Part shown: piece by piece, positions 1 through 9,939 of the stretch
Numbering within the stretch: position 1 is the stretch's first letter
Layout: each line of letters starts with the position of its first letter
NCBI GenBank assembly: GCA_958450365.1
Contig: CAUEEP010000932.1
Span: forward strand, 631,501 to 695,500
Direction of reading: 5' to 3'
Source: Mesorhabditis belari
Taxonomy: Eukaryota > Nematoda > Chromadorea > Rhabditida > Rhabditidae
Length of the DNA: 64,000 nt
The notes under the pieces: model-generated
Seen by the model: only the letters and a program-made list of their open reading frames with translations
Told to the model about the DNA's origin: nothing
Databases searched by the model: none
Position numbers and translations under genes: made by a program

Positions 1-82
1 TCACGTCTAGCTTAGGGCCTTGAAGTTGTAAAAGTGCCTGCTCACGACTCTTATCGCTCACCACCAACTGATTTGAACTCAT
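1..82 (-). CDS. 5' end of an unidentified gene, cut by the window edge
   Basis: On the minus strand an ATG at 82-80 opens a frame reading MSSNQLVVSDKSREQALLQL and on to GPKLD, followed by GTGA, which may be a splice donor right at the window edge. An acceptor-like CTAATAG lies 4 nt before the ATG, in the same position as in the other genes here. The base composition is more GC-rich than the flank. About 26 residues are visible and no family can be recognised. The rest of the gene lies to the left of the window. Confidence 0.5.
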   Translation of the reverse strand, partial: MSSNQLVVSDKSREQALLQLQGPKLDV

Positions 83-297
83 TTTTCTATTAGCTAAAAA
101 AAATAGAATTTCACTTGCCAAATGGCAAAGTAACTTTAAAAAAGAATTCTTTAAAAACAATCAGTTTTAATAAAGTAATTTAGAAAAATGTTAAACAAAA
201 TTGAGATATTTGAAACTTTTCTCGTTATTCTTAAATAGATTTTAAAGGTGGCGCAATGTTTTTCTCTTTAAAGAGATAACGCTTCGTTTTTTAGCTC

Positions 298-305
298 TTT
301 CACTC

Positions 306-349
<44 letters not shown>

Positions 350-420
350 TTTCTCTTTCTCTCTCTCTTTCTCTCACTCTTACTCTCTATTTCTTTCTCT
401 CTCTCTCCCTCTCATTCCTT
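298..420. repeat. CTTT/CT pyrimidine microsatellite
   Basis: About ten pure CTTT units are followed by interrupted CTCT and CTTT tracts. One strand is almost entirely pyrimidine. Confidence 0.95.
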
Positions 421-892
421 CACACCTATTTTTTGAAGAGAGATAAAGAAGAGAACAAATATTTTTATATAAATTTACTTTCTCCCAGCGGCAAATGAGT
501 GTAATTTAGGTAAGATGCCTAGTCATCATTTTATTCAATCGCAAAGTGAAAACAAATATCTCAAAAAAATTGCAAACAATCTAAAGATAATGCGAATGCT
601 TGTCACAAACTTGTCACAGGATTCAAATAGAAAAAGTCTTTTTACGAAAGCACTTTGTTTGCAGAAACTTAAAACCTTGAAGAGCCTTAATAGGCGATAA
701 AATCTATCAAGAATAGAAATGGAAAGTGTTTCAAGTGAACAATTTTCTGTTGACCATTTCACTTTTCAACCATTTCACTTGTTATAGGCGATCGAAAAAC
801 ACAATTTCAGGCCCACGAATACGGCTTCTATGGCGACGAATTTTGCTGTACTTTTTTACACCCACTAAATTAGAGAAACCTATTCGAATTCG

Positions 893-985
893 AAACTAAC
901 AGCTGATTCAAAACTAACAGCCGATTCGAAACTAACAGCCGATTCAAAACTAACAGCCGATTCGAAACCAATAGCCGATTCGAAT
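893..985. repeat. 18-bp tandem repeat, about five copies
   Basis: Unit close to GATTCGAAACTAACAGCC. Copies alternate mainly GATTCAAAAC and GATTCGAAAC at one position. The array lies outside any gene I can see. Confidence 0.85.
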
Positions 986-1110
986 TCCACACCCCCATAA
1001 CTCCGGGGAAAATTTTTAACTTGATAAAGAGCCGAATTCAAAAACGGGACCCATCGATGGTTTCCATTATTGCAAATCTGTGACTAAAATGCTTTCAATC
1101 AAGTCTTTAG

Positions 1111-1260
1111 CTGTGCTATGCTGCGCATATGAAGAGACGATTTGATATCAACGCAACGCATCTTCAAGAAATGACTTCAAATCAAAGATTGAATCGATTT
1201 ATATGCAAAAAGGCACCGAAAGGGTTAGACCATTTCATCAAAATTATCGCGGTGCTAGCA
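1111..1260 (+). pseudogene. Diverged exon-like fragment related to the one at 4051
   Basis: After an acceptor-like GTCTTTAG the frame reads CYAAHMKRRFDINATH and later RLNRFICKKAPKGLDHF. This aligns with the fragment at 4051-4194, which has CYDAIAKKNGL and RLSRYVCKKPSKVLALI. Shared landmarks are CY, RL-R-[YF]-[VI]-CKK and a following hydrophobic helix. The frame runs on to a stop near 1348 without the tidy ending of the other copy. The family is unknown; I read both as copies of one exon. Confidence 0.4.
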
Positions 1261-2495
1261 AAAGCGCCGCGTTTTTTGCGCCAAAATCCTTTGCGCCAAA
1301 TTTACACTTATGAAAATCACTGTAACAAATCACTTTTTCCCAACTTCTAATCAACTTTTCTGCAGTTTTCTGCTTCACAATTTTAATTCACACTGTTTTC
1401 AATTAGAAAACACGTTTAAATACATATCCAGCCTAAAAAACAGTCATTTTGTGCGTCACCGATGAAACGATAAAACGATTAGTATTGCCTTCTTTTGTTT
1501 TAAAATGTTCTATAAAGCTGCTGGCAGACGCATTTTGTTCAGCAATTCAAATTTGAGTGATAAGAATGAACGAGCTAAATATGGTTTGTACAGAGAGCCT
1601 TTTGCTTGCAAAAAGAGCCTTGTTTGCAAACAAAGATTGAAATTGAAAACAAAGAGAAAGGGACAAAGATTGTTTATTCGAAAATCTACTGACTTATTAC
1701 ACTAAGAAAATTACTATTAAAGATTGTTGATCAGATTGGCTTACTAAATGAATTAGGGTAACTATTTGTGGATTGAATGGATTGGAAATGAAATGGATTG
1801 AATGGATTGGATTATCAGATCAGGATAACTTTTCAGGCAACGCATCAGCCCTGGTCTATTACACTTGTTGCCATGGAGACTGTTGTGTACATCTCCAACC
1901 ATTGCCTTACCATATATTTGGTGGCATTCTGATATGTTTGTTGATTTGTTGTTGCTGTTGCTGTTGCAGGTGAGCTATTTGCAGGTTGATGGGTGAGAAC
2001 TCTACTATGCGAAATCAAAACGATGAACTAAACGTATTTCTGCATTTGATTTGATGTCTGTTACTGTCAATCTATCCTTATCCAGTGGATATTTTGCTGG
2101 TTAGCCTGCCCCATACTTCCTTAATGCAAGGGAAGTAGTGAGAAAGTAGTACTAAGGCAGACTATTCCTGTAAACTTGAGTGTCGTAGCCTGTAGCTCAC
2201 ACAAAATCAAATAAACATGAATGATCACCAGAAATGATGAGAATTTCTTTAGAACTTGTCGAAAATCAAAAAAAACCTATGATCTTCCCTATTATGTGAA
2301 AGGAAACGACTTGAAAAGGGATGATCTGTGAATTTGATTGAAAGTACATTGAATACATTTAACCGATTCACTATGATCCATTACAATCATTCTATAATGT
2401 ATATCGATTTATTTGTTAATGCTTTCATTTCATTAACTTGACAATTTGCTCTATTTTGCTTTAAATAAAGCTAGTGCAAATCAACTGTGAATGTA

Positions 2496-3739
2496 TTAGG
2501 TTGGCGACATTGAAATTTCGTTTTTTTGCAGCAACAAGTTTATTCGTAAAAATAAACTAGAAACAATTAATCGACAATCTATTCCCCACAGCTATCAATA
2601 ACATTTTTTCCTTCTTCAACGCAAATTATGGATACTCTCTTGAAAGAATTGTGCTGGTTTTGATTGAAAGAAAGCAGAGACCCATTTTTTGATGCCGTCA
2701 ATGTTCTGGAACTTGTGGCTTTCGAGTGAATGCCGAATACTTCGAAAGAAATGGTAGTCAGACGGGGCAATATCTGGACTATAAGGCGGATGAACTAGAA
2801 GTTCCCAGCCCCATTGCTCAATCTTCTCTTGCGTAATTTTGGCAACGTGAGGATAGGCATTGTCTTGTAACAATCGCACCGTTGTTGGATCAATTCCTTT
2901 TGAGCGAGGAACCGCGTCCGCGCGATCTAGTTGTTGAACGTAAAGATTTGCATCAACAGTCTGACCAGAAATTAACACTTCGAAATGGACCAGGCCTCGG
3001 GTATTCCACCAAACCGACAGCATAACTTTCTTTGCGTGAAAATCTGGTTTAGGTATTGGCTTTGAAATTTCCCCCGGGTCGAGCCATTGTCTTATCCTTG
3101 TAATATTGTCATAATGAATCCATTTCTCATCAGAAGTTAAAATTGCATCCCAAAATCCACTATTCTTGGAAATTCTAAGCAAATTTCCTGAACAAAGAAC
3201 TCTGATGGCTTTGCTTGCATCGCTTAGTGAATGTGGAATCCATTTTCCAGCTTTATTGAGCTTGCCCAATTCATGCAAATGGTTTTCGCTTGTTTTATGA
3301 TCACAATTAAAATATTCCGCAAGTTCATATGTAGTCTTTATCGGGTCACTTTCGATTATCTGCTTCAAATCGTCGTTTGTCCTCGTCCCAGATCTTCCAG
3401 ACTTCCGTCACCCATTCGAAATCTTTCGAACCAGTTTTGACATTGATGAACAGTGATAACATCTTTCTCAAATACGTTACAAAGTGATTCATGCGATTCA
3501 GTTGCTGTTTTTTCATGTTTGAAATCGTACAGCAACAAATGCGAAGTCGATATTTTGAGGTCATTTAGCATCTATAAGATTTTTTTATTAAAATTCTTCA
3601 ACTAGAAATAAAGAAAAGACGCGTAATAAAGCACAATAATTATATCTTTAAAACAGAAGAGATTGCGGTGGTAATAGTATCCACAGTGTTAAAATCCATA
3701 AAGAGAAACGCAAACGAAATTTCAATGTCGCCAACCTAA
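2496..3739 (-). mobile_element. Mariner-family DNA transposon, near full length
   Basis: The element is 1,244 bp and begins TTAGGTTGGCGACATTGAAA, with the exact inverse at its right end; at least 25 bp of terminal inverted repeat match perfectly. It is flanked by TA at 2494-2495 and 3740-3741, the target duplication expected for Tc1/mariner elements. It encodes a mariner transposase on the minus strand that carries a frameshift. The perfect repeats suggest a recent insertion. It is intergenic, and could still be moved by a transposase supplied elsewhere. Confidence 0.95.
2616..3571 (-). pseudogene. Mariner transposase, frameshifted
   Basis: The N-terminal part (ATG at 3571) has the mariner helix-turn-helix pattern, including CQNWFERFRMGDGSLEDLG. 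The frame breaks near 3365-3375, at the linker that is normally rich in D residues, and continues in another frame as DDLKQIIESDPIKTTYELA. The second part carries the catalytic landmarks TSDEKWIHY, LQDNAYPH and HPPYSPDIAPSDYHFF, that is D, D and D of the mariner D,D34D triad, plus VWWNTRG. Apart from the single frameshift all motifs are intact. It ends near residue 250 of the second frame, about where mariner transposases end. Confidence 0.93.
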
Positions 3740-3741
3740 TA

Positions 3742-4969
3742 CATAGAATAAAAGAAAACCAAAGCCATTGTCCCCATTCTCCCATTACTGAAATGGCTGA
3801 TACTTGTACATATACTTTTTGTGCATCTCTTGAATAGATCAGATCAAATATATGGTCGCGGCACCAGTTTGAAAAAGTTTTTTGGATATAGACTTGGAAT
3901 TTATTATGGAATTTATTATGGGGAATTGGTTTCGCTAAACGACAGACCTTAATGCTATCAAATGCCGAAAAGAACGTTTGAAAAAGTTGACTGCTAGTTG
4001 ACCGAAAATGGTCAAGTGTAGCCAAGTGCGGAAAACATCAATCACTCTAGATGTGCTATGATGCGATCGCTAAAAAGAACGGACTGAATGATACGATTTT
4101 CCTTCTGAAGCCCGGCGAAAGACTGAGCAGATACGTGTGCAAGAAGCCATCAAAAGTGCTCGCACTTATCGACGCTTTGTTTCGAAAAGGATGATTTATT
4201 TTAATTTTTTTTTTGATAAAAGTTTTTCGATAGAAAAGGTTTCCTAAAAACTAGTGCCGGCAATTATTGAACACCCTGTCTAGTGTAATCGAAATTTGGT
4301 CCCTGAGAGTCCATTGTATTGAGGGTCAACTGTATTTTATTCGATTGCTGACTTTCAAAAAGTCCCTCTCACCGGATAGAAAGAACAAAAGTCAGAGGTC
4401 TCAAGATCGACATTTCCATCTCCATTTGAATCATTGATCAATATCAGAAAACAACAAAACTCTTCTGGTTTTTATCTTGGTCATTTTCAACAGAAACGAA
4501 TCCATTTACTGGCTTTGTGTTGCCTTTTCAATCCAAATTTATTCTCTACTTGTCGACTAATTCTCACCTTACTGTTTTTAGACTCAATTTATTGAAAAAA
4601 ACACCGAGTTGAGTTATCCAATTGAGGGGAAGGGTCAGTTGAGTTAGCGATCGAGCGGGAACGTGTAACTTCGAATGAATGTGTTCGGTGGGTGGATTTC
4701 TGGTTGAGGAGAAACGACGAAGAGCGAAGAGGGTGCCGGGGCGGCACTCAACATTAGAAGAGAACTCCAAAAGGAATAGGATTTAAAAATTTGATCGTCT
4801 ATTCAGTAAGAGTATGCTTAAAAATCTCATACACTCCATTTACTCATCTGTTCACTGTTTCGCTTTCCTGAAAATCAGCTTTATCAACCAAAACTTCTAA
4901 AAAAACAATTATCCTTTAACAATTATCACAATGAAACGTAAAACAACTAACAGAAAACAGGAAAATGCC
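3742..4969. other. Intergenic region between the mariner and the 3' end of ABCF3
   Basis: It holds one small conserved reading frame (4051-4194) and otherwise AT-rich sequence. The frame at 4564-4770 on the minus strand has no recognisable features. The 3' untranslated region of ABCF3 should lie in the part next to 4970. Confidence 0.5.
4051..4194 (+). CDS. Small reading frame or last exon, paralogous to 1111-1260
   Basis: After an acceptor-like CACTCTAG the frame starts ATGTGCTATGATGCG and runs 47 codons to TGA. It encodes CYDAIAKKNGLNDT, an LLKPGERLSRYVCKK segment and a final helix ending ALFRKG. A diverged copy lies at 1111-1260. Both copies keep an acceptor immediately before the TGC TAT codons, so this may be the last exon of a multi-exon gene whose upstream exons were lost, not a free-standing gene. 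No family is recognised. No confident upstream exon is visible because the mariner lies just upstream. Confidence 0.35.
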   Translation: MCYDAIAKKNGLNDTIFLLKPGERLSRYVCKKPSKVLALIDALFRKG

Positions 4970-7900
4970 TTAAGCGGCCAATTGTAATTGTTTATAGACT
5001 TGCTTGCGGTACTCCTCCAATCCGCCCTCCAAATTGCTCACCATGCGATCTTTCACAACCTAAAAAAAAAAACTTATCATGGCTGCATGAATTCTCCCAG
5101 AAAATACCCATAGTTCTCTGCAGACAAGCGAAATGAGTTGCTCGTCGTGGGAAACGAGAACCACTCCTCCCTAAAAGTTCGCTATGCTTTAACGGTCACT
5201 GAAAAAGAACTTACATTGAACTTGTTGAGAGCTTTTCCAAGGGCTTCCACAGTTTCGACGTCAAGATGGTTAGTGGGCTCGTCCATAATCAAGTAGTTGG
5301 GTCTGAAGAATGGAAATTTTAGTAAAACAAAGGAACTTTTACTTGGCCATAGCAATGTTGGCAAAAGCGAGACGAGATTTCTGTCCCCCAGAAAGTGTGT
5401 AAACTGGTTGGAGGGCCGTATCACCTACAAAAAAAATTATTCACCTCATTCAAAAACAACCTTTTCAGAAAAAGGCGATTAAAAAGCTCAAACCAACCAA
5501 TGATTCCAAATCGGCCCAAAGAAGCACGATATTCTTCTTGCGTTCGTCCTAAAACAAATCTTAAAAAGTGGTCATTTGCTTTAAAAGTACCAGGATGATT
5601 TGTGGTCAGAACCTCTAGAGCCGTTTGATCCTGAAATTTATCTGTTAGTAAAAAGTAAACAAACAACAAATGATTAATAGCCCTAACACATGCACAACAG
5701 GATATCACTCAATAACAATTATCACAAATAGAAGCATATGCACAAAAATAAGAACGTTTTGAAATAATATAATCAACAAGATATCGTTTTGTATCCAATG
5801 CATCCTCGGAATCGGGACAGTAACTGGTAACCAAATGAGGAATGGAAAAATGAGAACCTTCAACACCTTTCCGCGGGTTTTCGCAATTTCTCGTGCTGCG
5901 GCCTTCAAAGCGCGGATGCTTTTCCTAGCGGGAATGTCTTTTGAACCTCGGCGTCGAGATCATCGGGGATCTTTATAGATTTTCGGCTGGCATGGGTCCC
6001 ATCTGATTCCTTGCAAAAAGATCATCTGATTTCATTCGTTACTGGGAGGGCACATCAAATCTTGCTCTTCATGAGAAGTCGTTGAAGAAGAAATTTCCCG
6101 TAGAGGCGATCATCGAGAATAGCTCTCGTAGCTTGAGCAGAGCAAAAATTCGATTGTCGCTCTTACCGAATACCTAATGTTCGAAGATTCCATATATGAA
6201 AGGGCACAGGAGTGATACCAGAGAAGTTTTATAAACGAGACTCAGACTCCTTCGCGCAAATGAGACGCCACGAACAAATGAAATCCAATCTGATTTATCC
6301 TTTTTCGTTTCTGGTCTGTTTCGCAAGTCAAGAACAACTTCAGACCGATGCTGGGCTAGTCTTTGATCGGATATTGTGCCCTTCACGGCGTCGTTCTTCC
6401 CACAATACCAAATCGCCCACTCGTTGACATCCTTTGGGAATCCTTTGAGCGAAACGGGGAAAATCGCGTAGAAATAACCCTTTCCTTTCGTTATGCTGTG
6501 CTTCTCGAAGAGCTCCTTGCAGGTCATCTCATTGCTTTCAGGCTGAGATGCTTCGTCTCCTCGATGTTCCTTCAATAGGTCGTTTTCCTTCTTCGACAGA
6601 TAGTTTTCCGCCTCGCGTTCATGAATTCATAGAACGTCTCCAGCTGTGCACGTTTCTCCTCGCATTCGAAATGAAGAGCAGGAGTCGATGGTCGATCGGC
6701 TGTTCTTGTCGCTGAAGTGCTCACCGTCTCGAGACAAAAACAATAAAAATCTTTGAGTAAAATAAAAGCCGAACCTTATTTCTGATCGGACCATCCTCAC
6801 GATCGCTCATCTACCAAAACAAACAATGAACACCTAACCTTAAATTGTTCCTAGAATCAGGTATCGAAACGATAGAAACATAATAAAATAGTCAGTCAAA
6901 AGGTATGTATTGACACATAAAAGATTAATCAACAAACAAACAGAAAAATACCGAAAAAGTGAAAGGTTGTGCATGTGCTAGTTCATAAATATCTATCCAT
7001 AAACATACCATGTCCAACTGGTCCACGTGATGTTGAGTGAAATACCCAATGCGCAAACGACTAAAAGTAAAAGTGTTAGATTTTTCATTAACCGATTACC
7101 GATTGGTGTGACGAATTCCAGTGCTTGGATCCAAATCACCAAGAAGCAATTTGAGCAGCGTCGTCTTACCGGCTCCGTTTTCTCCGACCTAAGTATTCGC
7201 CGAAATAAAATTTTTCTTAAAAACTTTACAATGCAAATCCGAGACTGCGCATGTGTTCCGAGGTTGAGCTTACGGAAGATGAATGGAGATTCGGCATTAT
7301 ACCTGAAATTTAAAAATGAGACATTTTATTTACAACTAATTTAGTTTTTTGCTCGAAACCATGCCTAAATCCAACATCGTCGAGGATCAAGACCGGGTTG
7401 CTCAGCTCTTCACATTCTGGGAAATGGAAGTGGACCTCGGACTCTATCTCAACGGACTGCAAAACGGGCCTAAAAGAACGGTTTTCATACAACTTGCACT
7501 TGGAAAGCCTTACAGTCTTTCAAGCATTTTGATACGAGATTGCACCATGGCAGCTCGCTTGGCGTTGTAGCGGAACTTATCGATGAACTCCTAACAAGAT
7601 TTGAAATTTAAAGAGAAGAATTCTACAAACTTGTGTGTGACCCCGAAGTTGTTGTTGGGCCTCATATTCTCGTTGCTGTTGGGTCAGCTTTTCTTTCATT
7701 GTCTAAAAATCCAGTAACCAAATATGCACTAATTCAAAAACTTTTTCATATAGATCGTAGTTTCCTTTGTACTGATCAAGCCTTCGCGTGTGAAGATGCA
7801 CAATATCCGTGCAAATTTCTGGAATTTATAAATGGAATACGAATATATAAAACACATACCATTGAGGAACTTTCGATCGTGGGAAACTGTCAAAATTGTT

Positions 7901-9514
7901 CCTTCCCATTGCTAAATCACCGTTTAGAAGCAAAAGATTTAGCATTTACCTGAAGATATCCCTCTAACCAATAAACGGCTCGCATATCCAACATGTTTGT
8001 CGGCTCGTCGAGAAGTAAGAGATCCGGCTTCACAAAAAGTGCTCTAGCCAAAGCGACACGCATTCTCCAACCTCCAGAAAATTCCCTAAATAACTCTTGC
8101 CGGTAAAACATTTGTTTTTCCTAACTTTGTCGGTTTCTTCTGCTCATCAGGGTCAAACCCAAGACCATACAAGATTGATGCAGCTCGAGCCGGAGCTTTA
8201 TCCATTCCGCTTGCCTAGAATGATACAGTGAAGAGACAAAAATAAAAACAACCTCCATATCCGCATAAAGCTTCGCCAATTCAGTGTTGTGCTTGTTCTT
8301 CTCGGCATCGGACAATCCAGATCTAAAACAAAATGCTTTTCAGACAAGTGTAAACCACAAACTTATTTAATCTCTCTTGCAATATCTTTTCCTTTTCGAG
8401 CATTTCCATTCGCTTAACATCCGAAGAAAGAACAGAATCTGAAAAGAAGTCAGTCTCGATATATGGCTAGTTACAAACCCAATACACGAGTATCATCTCC
8501 CTCAACTTCTTGCTCGACGCTCAACATGAGTATATTTGGAGGAATTCGTAATTGACCACTAAAAGCATGAACTTCGTTTATTCATCGCACCGTTAGCAAA
8601 CCAGGAAATCATTTTCAGAAGTGTCGTTTTTCCAATTCCATTGCGCCCGACCAATCCATATTTTCTGCCATAGCCCATCGTCACGTTCGCGCTGCTCAAC
8701 AGCTGTCTAAATGAAGGTTTACAACTTAGGTAAGCTACTTTTGTATTCACTTCGTTCCAATCGAGATGTCAACGCTTTCCAAGGCCACATTCAGCGAGTT
8801 TTGTCCAGCTCCCGATTGTTCTCTTCGATTGGCAGCTTGCGAAGCGGTGGCAAGAATCTCTTGCCGTTTCCGTCTTTAAACATATTTTTAAACAAAAAAA
8901 TTGATTCAGATACTTGACAACTGGAACTCCTTCACGTGCAACGGCTTTGTCCATCGTTTTCGCTTCTGCTTTCTTGAGCTTATCCTTATCGACAATCTAA
9001 ATTTTCGCATAAAGTAGATCCCAAAATCCTTTGTAAAATACCGTTGGAGTATCGCGGGTTTGAAGCTTCCAAATACTTTCGCGATCGCGGAAATCGTCTT
9101 TCTGGGCGGCCATATCCACAGTTTGTTCCAGTTTTCGAGTCGTTGCCACTTGCTTCGCGCTCACTGGGACATTGCTAAAAAATAAAATAGTTTTAACGAA
9201 TCAATCCTAATCCATAACATTAAAAAATTTCAAAAACCTACTCTCCATGCAACATTTTCATGAATTGCTCACAGACACGGCGAGCCACATCATCCCCAAG
9301 GTTTTCCACATTCGCTATCAGATGATCGCCAACAGCCGAGAAAATCTCATCAACGGAAACCATTTCCGAAGCATTTTCTTTTAGGATAGCTAAAAAATAA
9401 CGGTCAAAAGAAAAAAAAACAAGAAAACCAACCAGCAATATAATCCTTGACTTCAACGGGAAGACCCGGGAATGATGTAGCCAAAAATCCTGGAATCGCG
9501 TCAACGTTCGCCAT
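4970..9514 (-). CDS. ABCF3: ATP-binding cassette protein ABCF3 (twin-ATPase, translation-linked)
   Basis: Twenty-five exons rebuild to 711 aa: 9514-9433, 9389-9242, 9174-9042, 8996-8914, 8873-8751, 8706-8602, 8558-8479, 8438-8363, 8322-8253, 8214-8126, 8085-7950, 7911-7860, 7818-7742, 7702-7631, 7590-7514, 7469-7365, 7302-7230, 7188-7100, 7060-7009, 5630-5591, 5548-5498, 5424-5343, 5302-5215, 5170-5108, 5059-4970. The first ATPase domain has Walker [10 protein letters not shown], signature [12 protein letters not shown] and Walker [10 protein letters not shown]. The second has [21 protein letters not shown] and LIMDEPTN. Between them is the ABCF linker with YEAQQQLR and [12 protein letters not shown]. 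There are no membrane segments; ABCF proteins are soluble and act with ribosomes and the general-control pathway. Intron 16 needs a GC donor (AG|GCATGG at 7364-7363) to keep frame. Intron 19 is 1.4 kb and holds a decayed gene. It is the last member of a minus-strand cluster, directly after PIGY. Confidence 0.96.
5880..6810 (-). pseudogene. Decayed gene-like sequence nested in ABCF3 intron 19
   Basis: This GC-richer island sits in an otherwise AT-rich intron, on the same strand as its host. An acceptor-like GGTAG precedes ATG at 6810, giving [12 protein letters not shown] and a possible donor; a second block reads [20 protein letters not shown] and [15 protein letters not shown] one-base shift near 6625 moves the frame to [19 protein letters not shown], and an open stretch continues to about 6175 with [17 protein letters not shown] and [18 protein letters not shown]. 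Further shifts follow, ending with [20 protein letters not shown] residues near 5900. The charged, coding-like composition with several breaks suggests a dead gene or a gene with unrecognised introns. I do not recognise the family. It is not part of ABCF3: the flanking exons join in frame without it. Confidence 0.4.
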
Positions 9515-9517
9515 TTT

Positions 9518-9786
9518 TCTGTATGCAAAAGTTGAAAGGTTTCCCGAAAATTAACAACCAGTTATTGACAAAGAACTCGTGGCCAAGCCAAATGACAAAG
9601 TAGAAACAGATGAACGCCGGTAGTAGAGCCGGGACCAAAAATGCGTAGTAAGCGACGTCCGAAGAGAAGATCTAACAAAAAAAACTAGATCTGATAGAGA
9701 CAAATTTTACCTGCAGAGTGTAATCGTCGACGAGTGATTGACCCGCAAACATGCACCAAAGCGCTAAAACTCCATTCAGCAAGCCC
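9518..9786 (-). CDS. PIGY: PIGY-like subunit of GPI N-acetylglucosaminyltransferase
   Basis: Two coding exons, 9786-9711 and 9671-9559, encode a small double-membrane-span protein. Helix 1 includes LLNGVLALWCMFAGQSLV and helix 2 is AFLVPALLPAFICFYFVIWL, ending GHEFFVNN. Human PIGY (71 aa) has the same layout: two hydrophobic helices with a proline in the second and a short charged tail. The family forms part of the endoplasmic reticulum complex that starts GPI-anchor synthesis. No ATG opens the first exon directly. A GC-AG intron (9825-9787) would join an 8-nt exon at 9833-9826 and give MKKGLLNG in frame, 65 aa in all. At the 3' end a 40-nt intron (9558-9519) would supply the A of the TGA stop. 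Without that splice the frame runs to TGA at 9503-9501, overlapping the ABCF3 start. Identity is by layout and short similarity only. Confidence 0.6.
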
Positions 9787-9939
9787 CTGCGGCCAAAATT
9801 CTTAAATATTTAATCGCAATCGAGCTTTTTCATTCCGAATGAAACAAAAAAAAAAACAAAACCTTTATTAATGTTAACAACACGAGTTATATACAGCTGA
9901 ATAAGATCTAACCCAATAGGGCCTCAATATTTATGACTC

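Larger units (their letters stand above)
83..2495. other. Intergenic region without a clear intact gene
   Basis: AT-rich sequence between the partial gene at the left edge and the mariner element. It holds a CT-rich microsatellite (298-420), a short 18-bp tandem array (893-985) and one decayed exon-like fragment at 1111-1260. The open frames around 515-760, 1505-1705 and 1773-1973 have no recognisable domain, low-complexity composition and no splice structure. I see nothing else to support. Confidence 0.6.

Noticed and set aside
6212..6578. Plus-strand frames in ABCF3 intron 19
   Set aside because: They lie opposite the minus-strand gene-like island and show weaker coding character.
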